This document shows, in pieces, positions 11,170-30,678 of a DNA stretch of 64,000 nucleotides; position 1 is the stretch's first letter; the number at the start of each line of letters is the position of its first letter. The stretch covers positions 37,695,501 through 37,759,500 of the forward strand of contig CM076140.1 in assembly GCA_038025085.1 (NCBI GenBank), given 5' to 3'. A model generated the notes under the pieces. That model saw nothing but the letters and a program-made list of their open reading frames with translations, searched no databases and was not told the DNA's origin. The stretch comes from Tetragonia tetragonoides (lineage: Eukaryota; Streptophyta; Magnoliopsida; Caryophyllales; Aizoaceae). Both the position numbers and the translations under genes were made by a program.

Positions 11170-13587
11170 TCGAAAAGTTAATTGAAATATAACAAGTACA
11201 AGATTCAAACCATATAGTTTTTAATTTGATCAAACACGAAACGAATGATCACTACAATGAATCATAATGAATGTTACTTATTAGTTAAAACAAGAGGTCA
11301 CTTTAATAAGAATAAGGGGTCACTTGTAGGATAGTACAGGGTCCCTTGTAGGACAGTATAGGGTCACTGTTGAACTCAGGAAGAAGTATATAAAACTCTT
11401 TCCCACAAAAATATCTAGTTTGACATCAAATTTAAAGCCACCCTCTCATCACTTTAAAGCCAATGTGGATACACATGTCCCCTCAGAAGCTTTCTTCTAA
11501 AAATCCAAAAAAATTTACATCGTATATGTGCAGCAAAGTTAGTAGCTAGTAGCTTTAAACAGTGAAGCGGACTTACCTTTGCATTTATCCAGCAACCACC
11601 ACAGTAGAATCCTAATCCTCTAGCAGCTCTGATAAAATTCATCCAAACCAAGAGTTAGACACAAATAAGATGAGCACAAGTTTCATTTGAAGCTGTAGAG
11701 AATACACATAGAGAACATTCCATTCACACATGATACCTCAGGATCCTTTGCGCGCGTCTTTCATAACTTTCAGTGAACGCAAGAAATTTTCTAAGTATAC
11801 TATGACCTATAATTTTCTAACAAAGCCCCAAAAAAGAGTAGATAACCTAAACCTCAAGGTGTTTGATGTAAAACCTAAACCAAAGATTGAGGAGTCATTT
11901 TAAAAGGAGAGAAAGGTCACTTTTACTATTATGTTGGGTCACTTTTTAGAATAATAAAAAAAAGATGCCACTCACAACTGTTTGAGAGAGCACAATGCTG
12001 AATGAAGCTAAAAGCTCTGTTTTCATCCTACGTATATATTATAAAGCACTCTTTGCATAATTGTAAATCGATAAATCAAAGTGAATTTCGACTACAACTG
12101 CAATCCATATATGCGTATACCAAAATTTTAATCTCTAGTGTACAGCATGACTAGCAAGATCATGTACTCAGGTAAGATACAACTAAAACTAAAGAGAAGG
12201 AAAATAAAGACCAAGTGATATTGTAATGTGTCATCCTGTAGGTAGGTCATAATAATTCATCACAAAGTCACTAGTCCCTGCATGGACAACAACCAGAGCC
12301 TCATTAACTATGCAAAGCTCGTTCAAAAAACTTCAGCTTCCCCACATCACACCCCAATCGACATTACCATAGAACAATTTGTCAATCATCATCATCAAAA
12401 TCAACAAACTAAAAATTAAAATAAATTTCAATAAGATGAGGGGTCAATTTATAAAGGAAGAAGGGTCACTTCTGAACCCTTGTAGAAGGGGGGTGATTGA
12501 TCATGCATTAATATTCCCCTAGCAAGTCACTGACAATAAAGCTTAAAGGGACACTTAGGTGTCTGTAGCTTAAAGGGTCACTTATAATGACCATAGGGGT
12601 CACTTACAATGAAATTTGGGGTCACTTTCAACAAAATTAGTTATGGGTCACCCAGAGTGGCTCATAAATCACTTTTTAAAATCAAGACAGTATTATTTGC
12701 ATACACTGAACCCACTAATGCTCAACAAACAGATGCTCTCAAATCTTTGATCAAAACATGAGCACAACACAAGGAGATCAAGAGCTACGAGAACTAGAAG
12801 ACAATAGGACAACAACCTGGGTAAGGAGACATGGACATGCAAACACCATCAAACTATAAAAATTGACTGCAAAAAATCACCAAACTACCAAAACTTTCAA
12901 GGTGAATACTTCTTTCAATTAAAATTTACTCTAGAATGCCAACGGTGCAAAAACGGAATGCAAAGCTAGAAACAACCACACTATTAGTAGAATTGATCAA
13001 TTAAAACAGAACTCTAACTTACAAATTTAATCCAAATTTGGGCATTTAAACTATTAATTCTATAAGTTATAATAATGTACCCAATTGGGATCAAAAAAAA
13101 AAAAAAAAAAAACAGAGATCAAATTAAGAGCAAGAATCAAACCTGTTGGCGTCAAAAATTCAAATCATCAACTAATCAGGAAGAATAATGTCGAAATTGA
13201 GCATCAGATCAACAAAAATCGAGCTTAAACCCTAGTCCTAAAATAAACATACAAATCGTCAACTATAATGGCTTGATGGTGCTAGGCGAGGACCACCTGA
13301 ACTCGTCTTTAATGGCGGTGGACCGAATAGTGAAGAAGATAGAGAAGAGGGAAGGAAAGGGGAGGATAGAGAAATGAGTACAAACGTTGAACGACTGACA
13401 TCGGTTTGGATGAAGAAGAGGAGAGAGAATTAGATATATGAGGGTGTGGAAGGTGAGATAAACTCTTTTAAATTAAAACACGCGAGCGATTTTCTGACCG
13501 TAGGATCGGATTGATCGAACGGTACAGATCACTTCTCACCATCTCACTCTAGCATACCTTCTCATCTGAACTCTATTCTATATATAT

Positions 13588-14261
13588 ATAGAGAGAGAGA
13601 GAAAATCAGGTTCCGATGTGAACTACAATTATATGCGAACTATACGAACTCACAATCTAGACCATTCGTTTCAAAGATTAAGGGTTGTGATCGCATCTCA
13701 TCTTGCCAAGATCCAATGGTTGTCTTTCAGCCATCATTAATGGCAGGATTGTAATTGAACCTATTTTAATTTTAAAACATTTTCTCTCTCCTCTTCACCC
13801 AACAACCACAGCCCCACCACTGGTTCACCACTACCCTCGTGTCAACCAAGTGACCTGCACACCACCTGACCACTCGACGCCGGTCGGTGCCCCACGGGCT
13901 ACATCCCATTACTCCGGCGAGTTACCACCACTAGGATCGCCACCGTCAAGGTTCCCATTCAAACCAGCATACATTGTTCCAATTTCAGTGTTGATATCCC
14001 AAAATCAAACTTGTCTTCTAGATCTACAAAATGCTCACAGCAACGAAGCCCACAAAGACGACCTCGCCGACGTCATTGATGCTCACGGCCTGGAAAATTG
14101 AGTTATTAGCAGTGGGCAACAAGGGGTGTGAGTGGTCGAGCCTTTTTTTTATGATTATTTTCACACTGAATACACATCATTTGTCATTAAACGGACGGCC
14201 TTGCTTTTGGGTTCGTACAGTTCATATATATTCATAGGTTCACACTAGATCTGGACTCTAT
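13588..14261. mobile_element. 0.67-kb inverted-repeat element related to the 4.6-kb element
   Basis: The left end (ATAGAGAG...CAGGTTCCGATGTGAAC...CGAACTATACGAACTCA) and the inverted right end (ATAGAGTCCAGATCTAGTGTGAAC...GAACTGTACGAACCCA) align over about 55 bp. The right terminus shares the start ATAGAGTYCAGAT with the right terminus of the element at 8941-13576, and both share an ATTAATGGCA...TGTAA segment about 130 bp from the left end. The two elements lie head to tail, sharing a short TATATA spacer. There is no coding capacity. Confidence 0.6.
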
Positions 14262-14770
14262 TCAGTTCATATATATTCAGTTCAAATGGAAGATTTCAAC
14301 CAATGAGTTCATTTGTTTTGATGAGTAATAAAGAGCTAAAGGCTAAGTAGTAGAAAGTTGAATTCAGTTCATTTTAGTTGAAATCAATTTAGCTAAGTGA
14401 AGAAAACAAATTTAAAGGCTTGTTCTTTTTAGGTAAATTTTAGTTTAGTTCACTTTAATTCATTTAAGAACTTATCATTTTAATATTTATTATTCCAAAT
14501 ATATTCACATGATTATATGTATGTTGCTTGAATGATTTTTCAATACATACTTTCAAGTGAACCAATATTTATAAAGGATTTGACTAATTATTAAGGGCTG
14601 AAGCACCCCCAAAAAAAATTATGTTGAGTTACATTAGATTCACTTAGTTTAGTTTAGTTTGCTCCAACTGGAAGAAAAAAAAAAAGAAAAAAAAAAGAAG
14701 AAAAATAGAAGAAGGAAAACCCTCAAAAACATAGTAGGAAAAATGAATTGTAACATTGTTTTTAAGAACC
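14262..14770. other. AT-rich repeat remnant between mobile elements
   Basis: Repeated words TTCAGTTCATATATATTCA (14219, 14262) and TTTAGTTTAGTTYAC/TTCAGTTCATTTTAG (14350-14660) suggest a decayed repeat. No ends and no coding sequence could be defined. Confidence 0.35.
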
Positions 14771-14773
14771 TAA

Positions 14774-15070
14774 GTGGTGTTTACTTACTTGTATGCAATA
14801 CAATCATTTTATAAGGTAAATGTGATGTGAAAAAGGAAGGAAAGAGGGGGAGCAAGAAGAAGAGAATAGTGAAATTGATGACCACATCCAAGAGAATCTC
14901 ACCATTACATGGTTGAAGTTAAAGAATTGTGATTACTACGGATAGTGCAATCAACCCACTTTTCTCACCCCTCCACTTTTCATTCCAAATCTCCATGGCA
15001 TTATTAGTAAGTAAATGAGCCCCTAGAATTTCCAAATCTGCATTGCATTATTAGTAAGTAAATGAGCCCC
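14774..15070. mobile_element. Harbinger (Tourist-like) MITE with duplicated 3' end
   Basis: The left terminus GTGGTGTTTACTTACTTG and the right terminus AAGTAAATGAGCCCC are inverted repeats of the same type as in the MITEs at 43695 and 47489. The last part of the element is present twice, with a 47-bp period (around 14983-15029 and 15030-15076). TAA precedes the left end (14771-14773). TAG follows the inner right end, while TAA (15071-15073) follows the outer one, so the outer end is the original terminus. The TAA duplication fits PIF/Harbinger. Confidence 0.8.
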
Positions 15071-15076
15071 TAAAAT

Positions 15077-16064
15077 TAGTAAGTAGAACAATAATCCATA
15101 GAGAGCTATGTACTCCTCAACCAAGAAGTTGCTAGATTTGGTTATTAGGTAATATAGTGATAGGAATGACAAGTTATCCACCAACGTGAAACTTGTAGAT
15201 ATCTCTTAATTTAATCAAAATTTCAAATGATAAGTCAAACGAATAGACGTCATGAGATTTACACAGCTTTAGTTCTGTATAGTTTTTGAAAGTTTAGTGC
15301 TCCAATGTTTTCACCTTCGAAAATGTTCGCAACAAAATCAAATTATGTTCAGAAACTAGAATGTTTTACCACATTACAAAATCGATGCGTTATATTAGGG
15401 TAAATTCTAAACCGATTTAAGTTATCCATCACCTCGGAGTTATCGAGTTTCAAACTGTGAAATCGATGCGTTATATTAGGCTAAATCAGATGTAAGTTTA
15501 AAGTTCCTATTCTACTCAATGCAAGTCATGAATGAAACTAGTGCTATATAACTGAACATTCAACAAGATTACATGGAGTGGCTTATAAGTTACGATAATT
15601 CATGTACAAAATGCCTAGTCTTGCATCACTACATGCACTCTCAATGCTTCTAGCGTGACTTCCGCAGCACGAGTGCACACCAAAATTAGGGGTTACAAAT
15701 TTCACCTGTGCTAATCAGGCCATCATCATTCATCACTGGCAATCACTCTCTTTTGTTGTCTAGCCGCAACAAGTTCATCACAGAAAAAAGACTAAGCATC
15801 GAAGTCTTGAATGAGAACCGTCCTCAGTTAGAAGTCCACTGTCTGAACAAAATCTACTCTCATGAGTGATACATAAGGGAAAGGTTCTCTGCTGCATTTT
15901 CAGTATCAACTACTATACAAGGTTAACCCCTTAGAAATAAGACCCCACCATACTATAAGAGGGAAGCGATAGTTACTAGTATCAGAAACACAGCAAATAA
16001 CCTGTGCTCCTCTAACAATAATAATAGGCAAAAAAATTAGGGCAACAAATTTGGCCGTCTCCTA
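15077..16064. other. Non-coding region downstream of ISWI, including its 3' UTR
   Basis: No independent gene recognised. The part next to 16064 must contain the 3' UTR of the minus-strand ISWI gene; its end is not determined. A short repeat AAATCGATGCGTTATATTAGG occurs at about 15379 and 15461. Confidence 0.45.
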
Positions 16065-23935
<7,871 letters not shown>

Positions 23936-24496
23936 TGATGTACGCTTTCTCTCTTTCTGTTCGATTTGGGCTCTCTCTCTCTCTCTCTTTCTCTCCCCTT
24001 GAGGGTTTGGGAGTGTTGTGGTTAGGAGAGAGAAAATGTGAAGTGGAAGAGCCTTAACTTAAGAGGTATAGACCGACTTAAGGGATTTTGTAAGGTTGAG
24101 GGGTTTAATATGGTTAGTGGTTCAGTTTTGGTTCTTTTTTAGGGAAGGGTTTGGGTTTTTTTGGCTATTGTTTTTGCGTGTGTTTGGGGTGAAAACATTT
24201 CCCGCCATTTGTCCGTCAAGAAATATGACTTCCCGCCTTTCAGTGTCAGACTCAGGCGGGTGTGTGGCTCCCGGGGGGGCTAGGTTGGGTGAGGGTTGGA
24301 GAGGCTGAGAGCTATTCAAAGGGTCACATTGGGGTAGGGTTAAACATGACTTTTTTGGTTGTGAGTTGAGTTGGTAGAAGGGATTAGATCGAGTTAGGTG
24401 GTAAATTTATAAATTAAACGAAATTTTATGTTATATTAGTTTTTTTTTAGTGTTATGTGAATAATATTAATAGGATATATAAACTCGTGTCAATAG
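23936..24496 (-). promoter_or_regulatory. 5' leader and promoter region of the ISWI gene
   Basis: Directly upstream of the ATG the minus strand has a GA-rich leader (CT-rich on plus, 23945-24000), typical of plant 5' UTRs. No clear TATA box was picked out. The left LTR begins at about 24497, so only about 560 bp of non-repeat sequence separates the start codon from a retrotransposon LTR that reads in the opposite direction. Confidence 0.45.
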
Positions 24497-24768
24497 TGAG
24501 CTATCTCAATATTTCTTATAATTATTATATTGATTTACAAATAAATTACAAAATAGTTTCGGAAATTAAATCGTATTTATACTCAATGATTCGATTTATT
24601 CAATTAAAGCCATAATAATTATTATTATTATTATGGGACTTTCGAAATTTATAATTGTCAAATTAATTGAAAGTTAAATTAAAATATTTATATATGAATA
24701 TGAATTATTTATATGATTTTAATTAGTTTTAATTATTAAATATATTCAGAAAAATTAAGTTAAAGTCC

Positions 24769-24771
<3 letters not shown>

Positions 24772-24817
<46 letters not shown>
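24772..24817. repeat. (CT)n microsatellite in LTR
   Basis: Uninterrupted CT run within the left LTR, followed by a GC-rich segment with further CT tracts (24940-25015). It corresponds to the (GA)n run at about 30590-30675 in the inverted copy. Confidence 0.9.
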
Positions 24818-24819
<2 letters not shown>

Positions 24820-25864
24820 TTTCCCCTCGCCCGCGTGCCCCTGTCGCGCGCTCGCCGGCTGTCTAGCATCGTCGCCGCCGCCGCCTGGCTGATCAGTTGA
24901 CCATCGTGGCCAGGCCACCGGCGTCGTCCCCCTCCCCCTGCTCTCTCTCTCCTTCGCTCTCTCTTTCTCACTCTCGTTCTCTCTCTCTCTCTCTCATCGC
25001 TCTCTTTCTCTCTCCTCTCGCCAGTGCTCCGGCGATCCTCACCGGCCCAAGGTGGTCGGTGAATAGTGGTGATGATGTTGGGTAGGGCCATGGGCCACCA
25101 TGCTTGGGTGGCCGTGGCCTAGGCTTGATAATCAAGTTAGGGGTTCGGTTTTTATTTTCGTAATTGATTATTTTCGATTTTCAGCATATTTAATTTTGTT
25201 GTTTTTATTCTTCTGCACTCATTCGGAATCGGAATCTGGATTTTCAAAAGCCTAGATTGGTTTTAATAAATCAAGGAGTTTTAATAAAATATCATATTAA
25301 TATTTTATTACTGTTTAGATTTTTGTATTTAATAAATACTAATTCTGTAATTATTTTTAATTAGGACCTAACAAGCAAGTGTGATTGTCTTTGATTTTGG
25401 AGCGTATCTACTTTTGGTAGCGTTTGATAGGTATGCTCTCATTCCTCCCTTCTTCCAAATCTCCATCGAAACTATTTTGATGTGTTATGTGCTAATTGAG
25501 AAATTGTGGTGAATTTAATATGTTATGCATGATTAAATTATTTCGTTGTTATTATGAAGTTTATTAAGCATGTTTACTGCTGTAATTATGATTTATATTG
25601 AGCATGTCGATATAATCATGTTTCGAGGATTAAATAGTTCATATCTTGGTTATTGGATAATTATTGAATAAGTATTGCGATGTTGGATTATTAATATTAT
25701 TATTATATATTATATTTGCTATTTGGAATATGATATTATTGAGTGCTAGTGAGCACATATTATATATCATTGAGTGTATTAGATAATTGTGAAATTTTGG
25801 ATATCATGTTATACTGCCGAAGCGTTAGCGAAATTATTTCCTTTGACTTTTATGTGATCCTGAC

Positions 25865-26543
25865 TAGGGGTGAGCAGAATTTCTGGCTACCCAATACCGA
25901 AATTGGAATTGGTTAGGAGCCGGTGGTTCCGGAATCGGAACCGGTCTAACAAATTTCAATTCCAATTCCCAAAAATAGGAACCGGTACCAACCAATTCTA
26001 ATTCTAATTCCAATTCCTGACTTTTGGGAACCGGAACCGGTTGGGTACCCAGTGTAAAAAAAATTAAATGACTTTTTTCCTTTGTTAGAAATAATGAATG
26101 GTAATTTTCTAGTAAGGTTAGTAGTTTAAAATTTTCCATTTGTAATTTTCATGTTTTTAATGATTGTATTTGTAATATTAATAATTAAATGATTGTATAA
26201 GTTATTTAAATTTTGATTTAATGTTAAGTATTTTGATTGTAGTATTTGATTTTATATTTGCGGTATTTTTGGAAACTAATATTTATTAGTGTAATATTTT
26301 TATTGGTGTTTTTTATTATTAAAATATACATTTATTTGATTTTAAAAAAAGAAAATTTGGATTTAACGCGGACTTGGATACCCAGGAACCGGTGGGTACC
26401 CGATGGATCCAATTCCAATTTCTAAGATTTAGGAACCGGTGCAACCAATTCCAATTTCAATTCTTACAAATTAGGAACCTGTGATCCAATTCCAATTCCG
26501 GGTAGTGCAATACCCGGTGGGTACCCGGTTGCGCTCACCCCTA
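25865..26543. mobile_element. Non-autonomous hAT element with 8-bp target duplication
   Basis: The 679-bp insert has termini TAGGGGTGAGCA and TGCGCTCACCCCTA in inverted orientation. It is flanked by perfect 8-bp repeats ATCCTGAC (25857-25864 and 26544-26551), diagnostic of hAT. Both arms contain arrays of GGAACCGG/AATTCCAATT words; the centre is AT-rich and non-coding. It interrupts the left LTR and so inserted later. Confidence 0.92.
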
Positions 26544-27539
26544 ATCCTGACTGGATTAATTATCAAGTAAAGCATGAATATTTATTATCATGAGGTATTA
26601 TCATTATCGTCGTTATTTACTATTCATTGTCAAAGCATGAAATGAATTAGTAAGTCATAGTCACATAGTACCATTAAGCCAACCAATGTGATTATGTGAA
26701 TTGAATTAAATGAGAGTAAGACTCCTAATGGATTCCTAGGAATAGTCGAGCAATCGGGATTACACCTAATTGTGTAGTTTAGGGATGCGTGATTCCTAGG
26801 TTACTTATGGACACCTCATTGTGTGTTCGGGACGGATCATTCCCCATATATTAAGTCCTTTAGGCTCGCATATTATACTAGAGGTAGTGTGCACAATAGA
26901 GTCATTAAGTCCATGGCATGATTGTGTCTTTCGATGAACAGTATGGGTAATCGATGTTCTATTCACTCTCTTACATCTCTCTAATCAAGACGAATTGTCT
27001 ATGTCGTGTTTCGAATGATAACTATACATATTTGCATGCATGTAAATGAATTTCGTAATGCGTATGCTTGAATATATGTTATGTGCATATGCAAATGAAT
27101 TTCAATGATCCTTCTAAAACCTTATGTAAGGTTTACGAAATGTTTTTAGTGGGTATGGATGACGTTTATTCAGTTTATCTGGTTTTTATTTCTCTTTTGT
27201 TTCTTTTCTTTTCTTCTGTGTTCTTGTTACCGTCACGGAAATCAAAGTGCAGGTTTAGTTGAGTGAGGACGTACAGCTCGGAAGCTAGAGTTGGAATCAG
27301 TTTTTAGAACTCTTTGATTAACGTTTAGACTGTTGGGATCTTGGTTTGTGCCCTCGAAGGAAAGTTGTAATAATATATTAATGGATTTAAGTTCACTATT
27401 TAGATAACTCTGATAATAATGTTTAATTCGTTTTAAGTTTGTTTAGTAAGCTCCTTTGATACCCAGACTTTCTTTCTGCTTAGCATTTACTCCTTAGTGA
27501 TAAATGTTGCACTAGCGTCCTTGAATTTGTGACGGTTTA

Positions 27540-27691
27540 GGACATGTTCTTTTCAACTGGTTTCCAGTTTTGCACAGTTTTGTCCAGTTTTGCACAGTTT
27601 TGTCCAGTTACCAGTTATAAAATCCAGTTTTGTCCAATTTTGCCTAGTTTTGCCCAGTTTTGTCCAGTTTTGCCCAGTTTTAATAATAATG

Positions 27692-27775
<84 letters not shown>

Positions 27776-27837
27776 TAATAATAATAATAATAATAATATG
27801 TATTAATAATTATAATAAAAGTAAAAATAAAAATAAA

Positions 27838-27904
<67 letters not shown>

Positions 27905-28055
27905 ACGTGAAAATTAAACAATTTTCAGTTTTTCCCAGTTTCTCCCAGTTTCTCTCAGTTTGACCCAGTTACCAGTTAGACTTTCCAATTTTCACTAGTT
28001 TTATCCAGTTTCTCCCAGTTACCAGTTCCAGTTTCCAGTTGAAAAGAACGAGCCC
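27540..28055. mobile_element. Harbinger MITE with 10-bp phased CAGTTT arrays
   Basis: The termini GGACATGTTCTTTTCAACTGG-type (left) and CCAGTTGAAAAGAACGAGCCC-type (right) are inverted repeats of about 21 bp. TTA flanks both sides (27537-27539, 28056-28058), the PIF/Harbinger signature. Two arrays of 10-bp units with the consensus CAGTTTTGYC or CAGTTTCTCC run at 27565-27684 and 27926-28045. Both are in strict 10-bp register and in the same orientation. The centre is (AAC)n/(AAT)n followed by (ATT)n, able to form a hairpin. It lies inside the left LTR. Confidence 0.85.
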
Positions 28056-28119
28056 TTAGTGGTGTCGAGTCGTGTATAATGACGTCAATAGCTCTCAGGA
28101 AATCACTAATATTTAACAT

Positions 28120-28530
28120 GATTCCACTCACAGATTAAAAAAAAAAAAAAACAATATTATCACTAATAATGACACCTCAATAATTATTGAAACTTGTGAT
28201 CAAAAAAATAATTATTGAAACTTCTTACCACTTTAGCAAATTAATTACTAGTAGACAATCTTCTTCAATAATTACCTTTCGAACTCCACATTGTATCGTC
28301 ATTTGGACTCCAAACAATTCTGCCTTCGTCTCTGCAACTTGTATGTCTTACTCCTCTCTTTGCTAACAACATACCCATCTCAGTAGTGTACCTTTAGCTT
28401 CTATAATAGTCACACCAAATGACCAAAACCCATTCCAAACAACCCCCCCCCCCCCCAACACCCATGCATCACAATTGCTTTTTGTCAAACCCTCCCTTGA
28501 CACTTTCCACTCAGCTTGATAAATGACAGT
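28120..28530. other. Spacer between the two LTRs, with a 14-C run
   Basis: No gene. It contains an A run (28137-28151), imperfect repeats of AATAATTATTGAAACTT (28181, 28207) and an uninterrupted C run at 28443-28456. Confidence 0.6.
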
Positions 28531-28535
28531 TATTG

Positions 28536-30615
28536 TGTAACACCCCCGAATTCGCAACGATTTCCTGGGAACTATCGACGTCGTTGTGCACGACTCGACA
28601 CCGCTGAATCGTCCCGAACCCGAGGGGATGTCACTGCAACATTTATCACTAAGGAGTAAATGCTAAGCATAAAGAAAGACCAGGCATCAAAAGGAGCTTA
28701 CTAAGGAACTAAACAGTTCATATTAGAGTTGTCTATATAGTGAGCTAAAACCCATTAAACCAACTTTATTACAACTTGCATTCAAAGGGCTAAATCCAAT
28801 AAAAATCCCAACGATCTAAACTGAACAGAAACAGTTCTAAAAACCGACGTCAACTCTACCTTCCAAGCTGTACGTCCTCAATCAACTAAACCTGCACTTT
28901 GGTTTCCGTGACGAAAACAAAATACAGAAGAAAAGGAAAGAAACAAAAGAGAAACAAAAATCAGATAAACTGAATAAACGTCATCCGTACCCAGTAAAAA
29001 TATTTCGCAAACCTTACCTGAGGTTTTAGAAGAATCATTGAAATTCATTTGCATACGCACATAAGCATATAATCAAGCATACGCACAACGACATTCTTTC
29101 ATATGCAATTCTTGTATAGTGATCACACGAAATACGACATAGACAATCCGTCTTGATTAGAGAGATGTAAGAGAGCGAATAGAACAGCGATTACCCATAC
29201 TGTTCATCAAAGATACAATCACGCCATGGACTTAATGACTCTAGTGTGCACACTACCTCTAGTACAATTACACGAGCCTAGAGGACTTATTAAATGGGGA
29301 ATGATCCGTCCCAAACACACTGTGAGGTGTCCATAAGTAACTTGGGAATCACTCATCCCTTGAACTACACCATTACGTGCAATCCCGATTGCTCGACTAC
29401 TCCTAGGGATCCATTAGGAGTCTTACTCTCATTTAATTCAATTCACATAATTTGCATTGGTTGACATAAGTGGTACTACGAGACCACGACTTACTAATTC
29501 ATTTCATGCTCTTGACAATGAATAGTAAATAACGACGATAATGATAATTCAATACGATGAGAATCAAACATGCTTTAATTCAATAACGACGATAATTCAA
29601 ATAATGATGACAAGTAATGTCTAGCACAATTTCGGCAGCAATTCAGCAGGGTAATGTGATATCAAAAAATTCACAAATCACCAGAGACATTCAACGATAA
29701 TATATAGGTGCTCACTAGCACTCAGTAATACCCATACCAATTAGCATATAATTAATAGCATAATAATATTAATAATTCGCTATTCAACAATTGTCCAATA
29801 ATCATCATATGGACTATTTAATTCCCAAAACATGCTAACATCAACATGCTAATTATAACTCATATTTACAGCAGTGAATCATGCTTAATAACTTCATAAT
29901 AACGACGATATAATTTAATCATGCCTTGCATATTAAATTCACAACAAATTCCCAATTAGCACATAACACAACAAAATAGTTTTGATGGGACTTTGGAAGA
30001 AGGTAGGCATGAGCGCTTACCACTAATACGCTACCAACAGTAAGTATGCTCCAACTAATCGACAATAATTATGCTTGCTCGTTAGGTCCTAATTAAAAAC
30101 AATTACCGAATAGGTATTAATTAAATACGAAAATACAAACAGTAAATAAATCTCAATCTGATATTTTTATTAAATTCTTTGATTTGTTTCAACCAATGTA
30201 GGCTTTTGAAAAGCCGAATTTCGATTCCGAATGAGTGCAAAAAATAAAAATATTAAATCAAAAATACTGAAAATCAAATTAATAATTACGAAAAATATAA
30301 AAACGAAACCCTAACTTCAAAACTAGGTCTAGGTCACGGGTACCCATGCATGGGACCGATAACCTTACCCACCACCACCACCACCACCCACTGGCCACCT
30401 GGCCGGTGGTGGTGGTCGCCGGAGCTCCGGCGAAGAGGAGAGAGAAAGAGAGCGAAAGAGAGAGACGAAGAGAGAACAAGAGAGAGAAGAAGGGGGCGGG
30501 GGATGACTGGCCGCCCGCCGGTCACCACCTGGGCTTACCCCCGGTGGCTATGGCGGATTCCGGCTGGAGGAAGAGATGGCCGGCGGTGGAGAGAGAGAGA
30601 GAGAGAGGAGAGAGC

Positions 30616-30678
<63 letters not shown>

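Larger units (their letters stand above)
9658..12653 (+). repeat. Dispersed GGTCACTT motif in 22-bp phase
   Basis: The core GGTCACTT, exact or with one change, occurs about 30 times on the plus strand. Starts include 9658, 9680, 9702, 9724; 9782, 9804, 9826; 10287, 10309, 10331; 10686, 10708; 11015, 11037; 11296, 11318, 11340, 11362; 11893, 11915, 11937; 12442, 12464; 12576, 12598, 12620. Within these groups every step is 22 bp. I found no copy of AAGTGACC, the reverse complement, in the same interval. The 14 bases between cores are poorly conserved. Probable role, by inference: phased binding sites for a protein, for example a transposase. Confidence 0.85.
24497..28119 (+). mobile_element. 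Old long LTR (probable solo LTR), carrying two nested elements
   Basis: After removal of inserts at 25865-26543 and 27540-28055 this is about 2.4 kb and aligns over most of its length with the reverse complement of 28536-31086. Shared blocks include TTATAATTATTATATTGATTTA near the start, the pyrimidine tract, GGACCTAACAAGCAAG/TAGGTCCTAACGAGCAAG, and TTAGCATTTACTCCTTAGTG and GGTGTCGAGTCGTG near the end. The start (TGAGCTATCTC) and the end (TTTAACA) are degraded versions of TGTGATACCCC and GTGTTACA. No target duplication is readable. It is much older than the right-hand copy and reads away from the ISWI gene. The superfamily is probably Ty3/gypsy, judged by long LTRs and the TGTAACACCCC-type ends; no coding region remains. 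Confidence 0.75.

Noticed and set aside
9658..12653. CRISPR array
   Set aside because: The repeated core is only 8 bp, spacers are 14 bp, and the host is a plant nuclear genome; it does not fit CRISPR.
24816..25091. Arg/Glu-rich protein frames at 24816-25091 and 30346-30705
   Set aside because: They are translations of CT/GA microsatellites within LTRs, with no other support.
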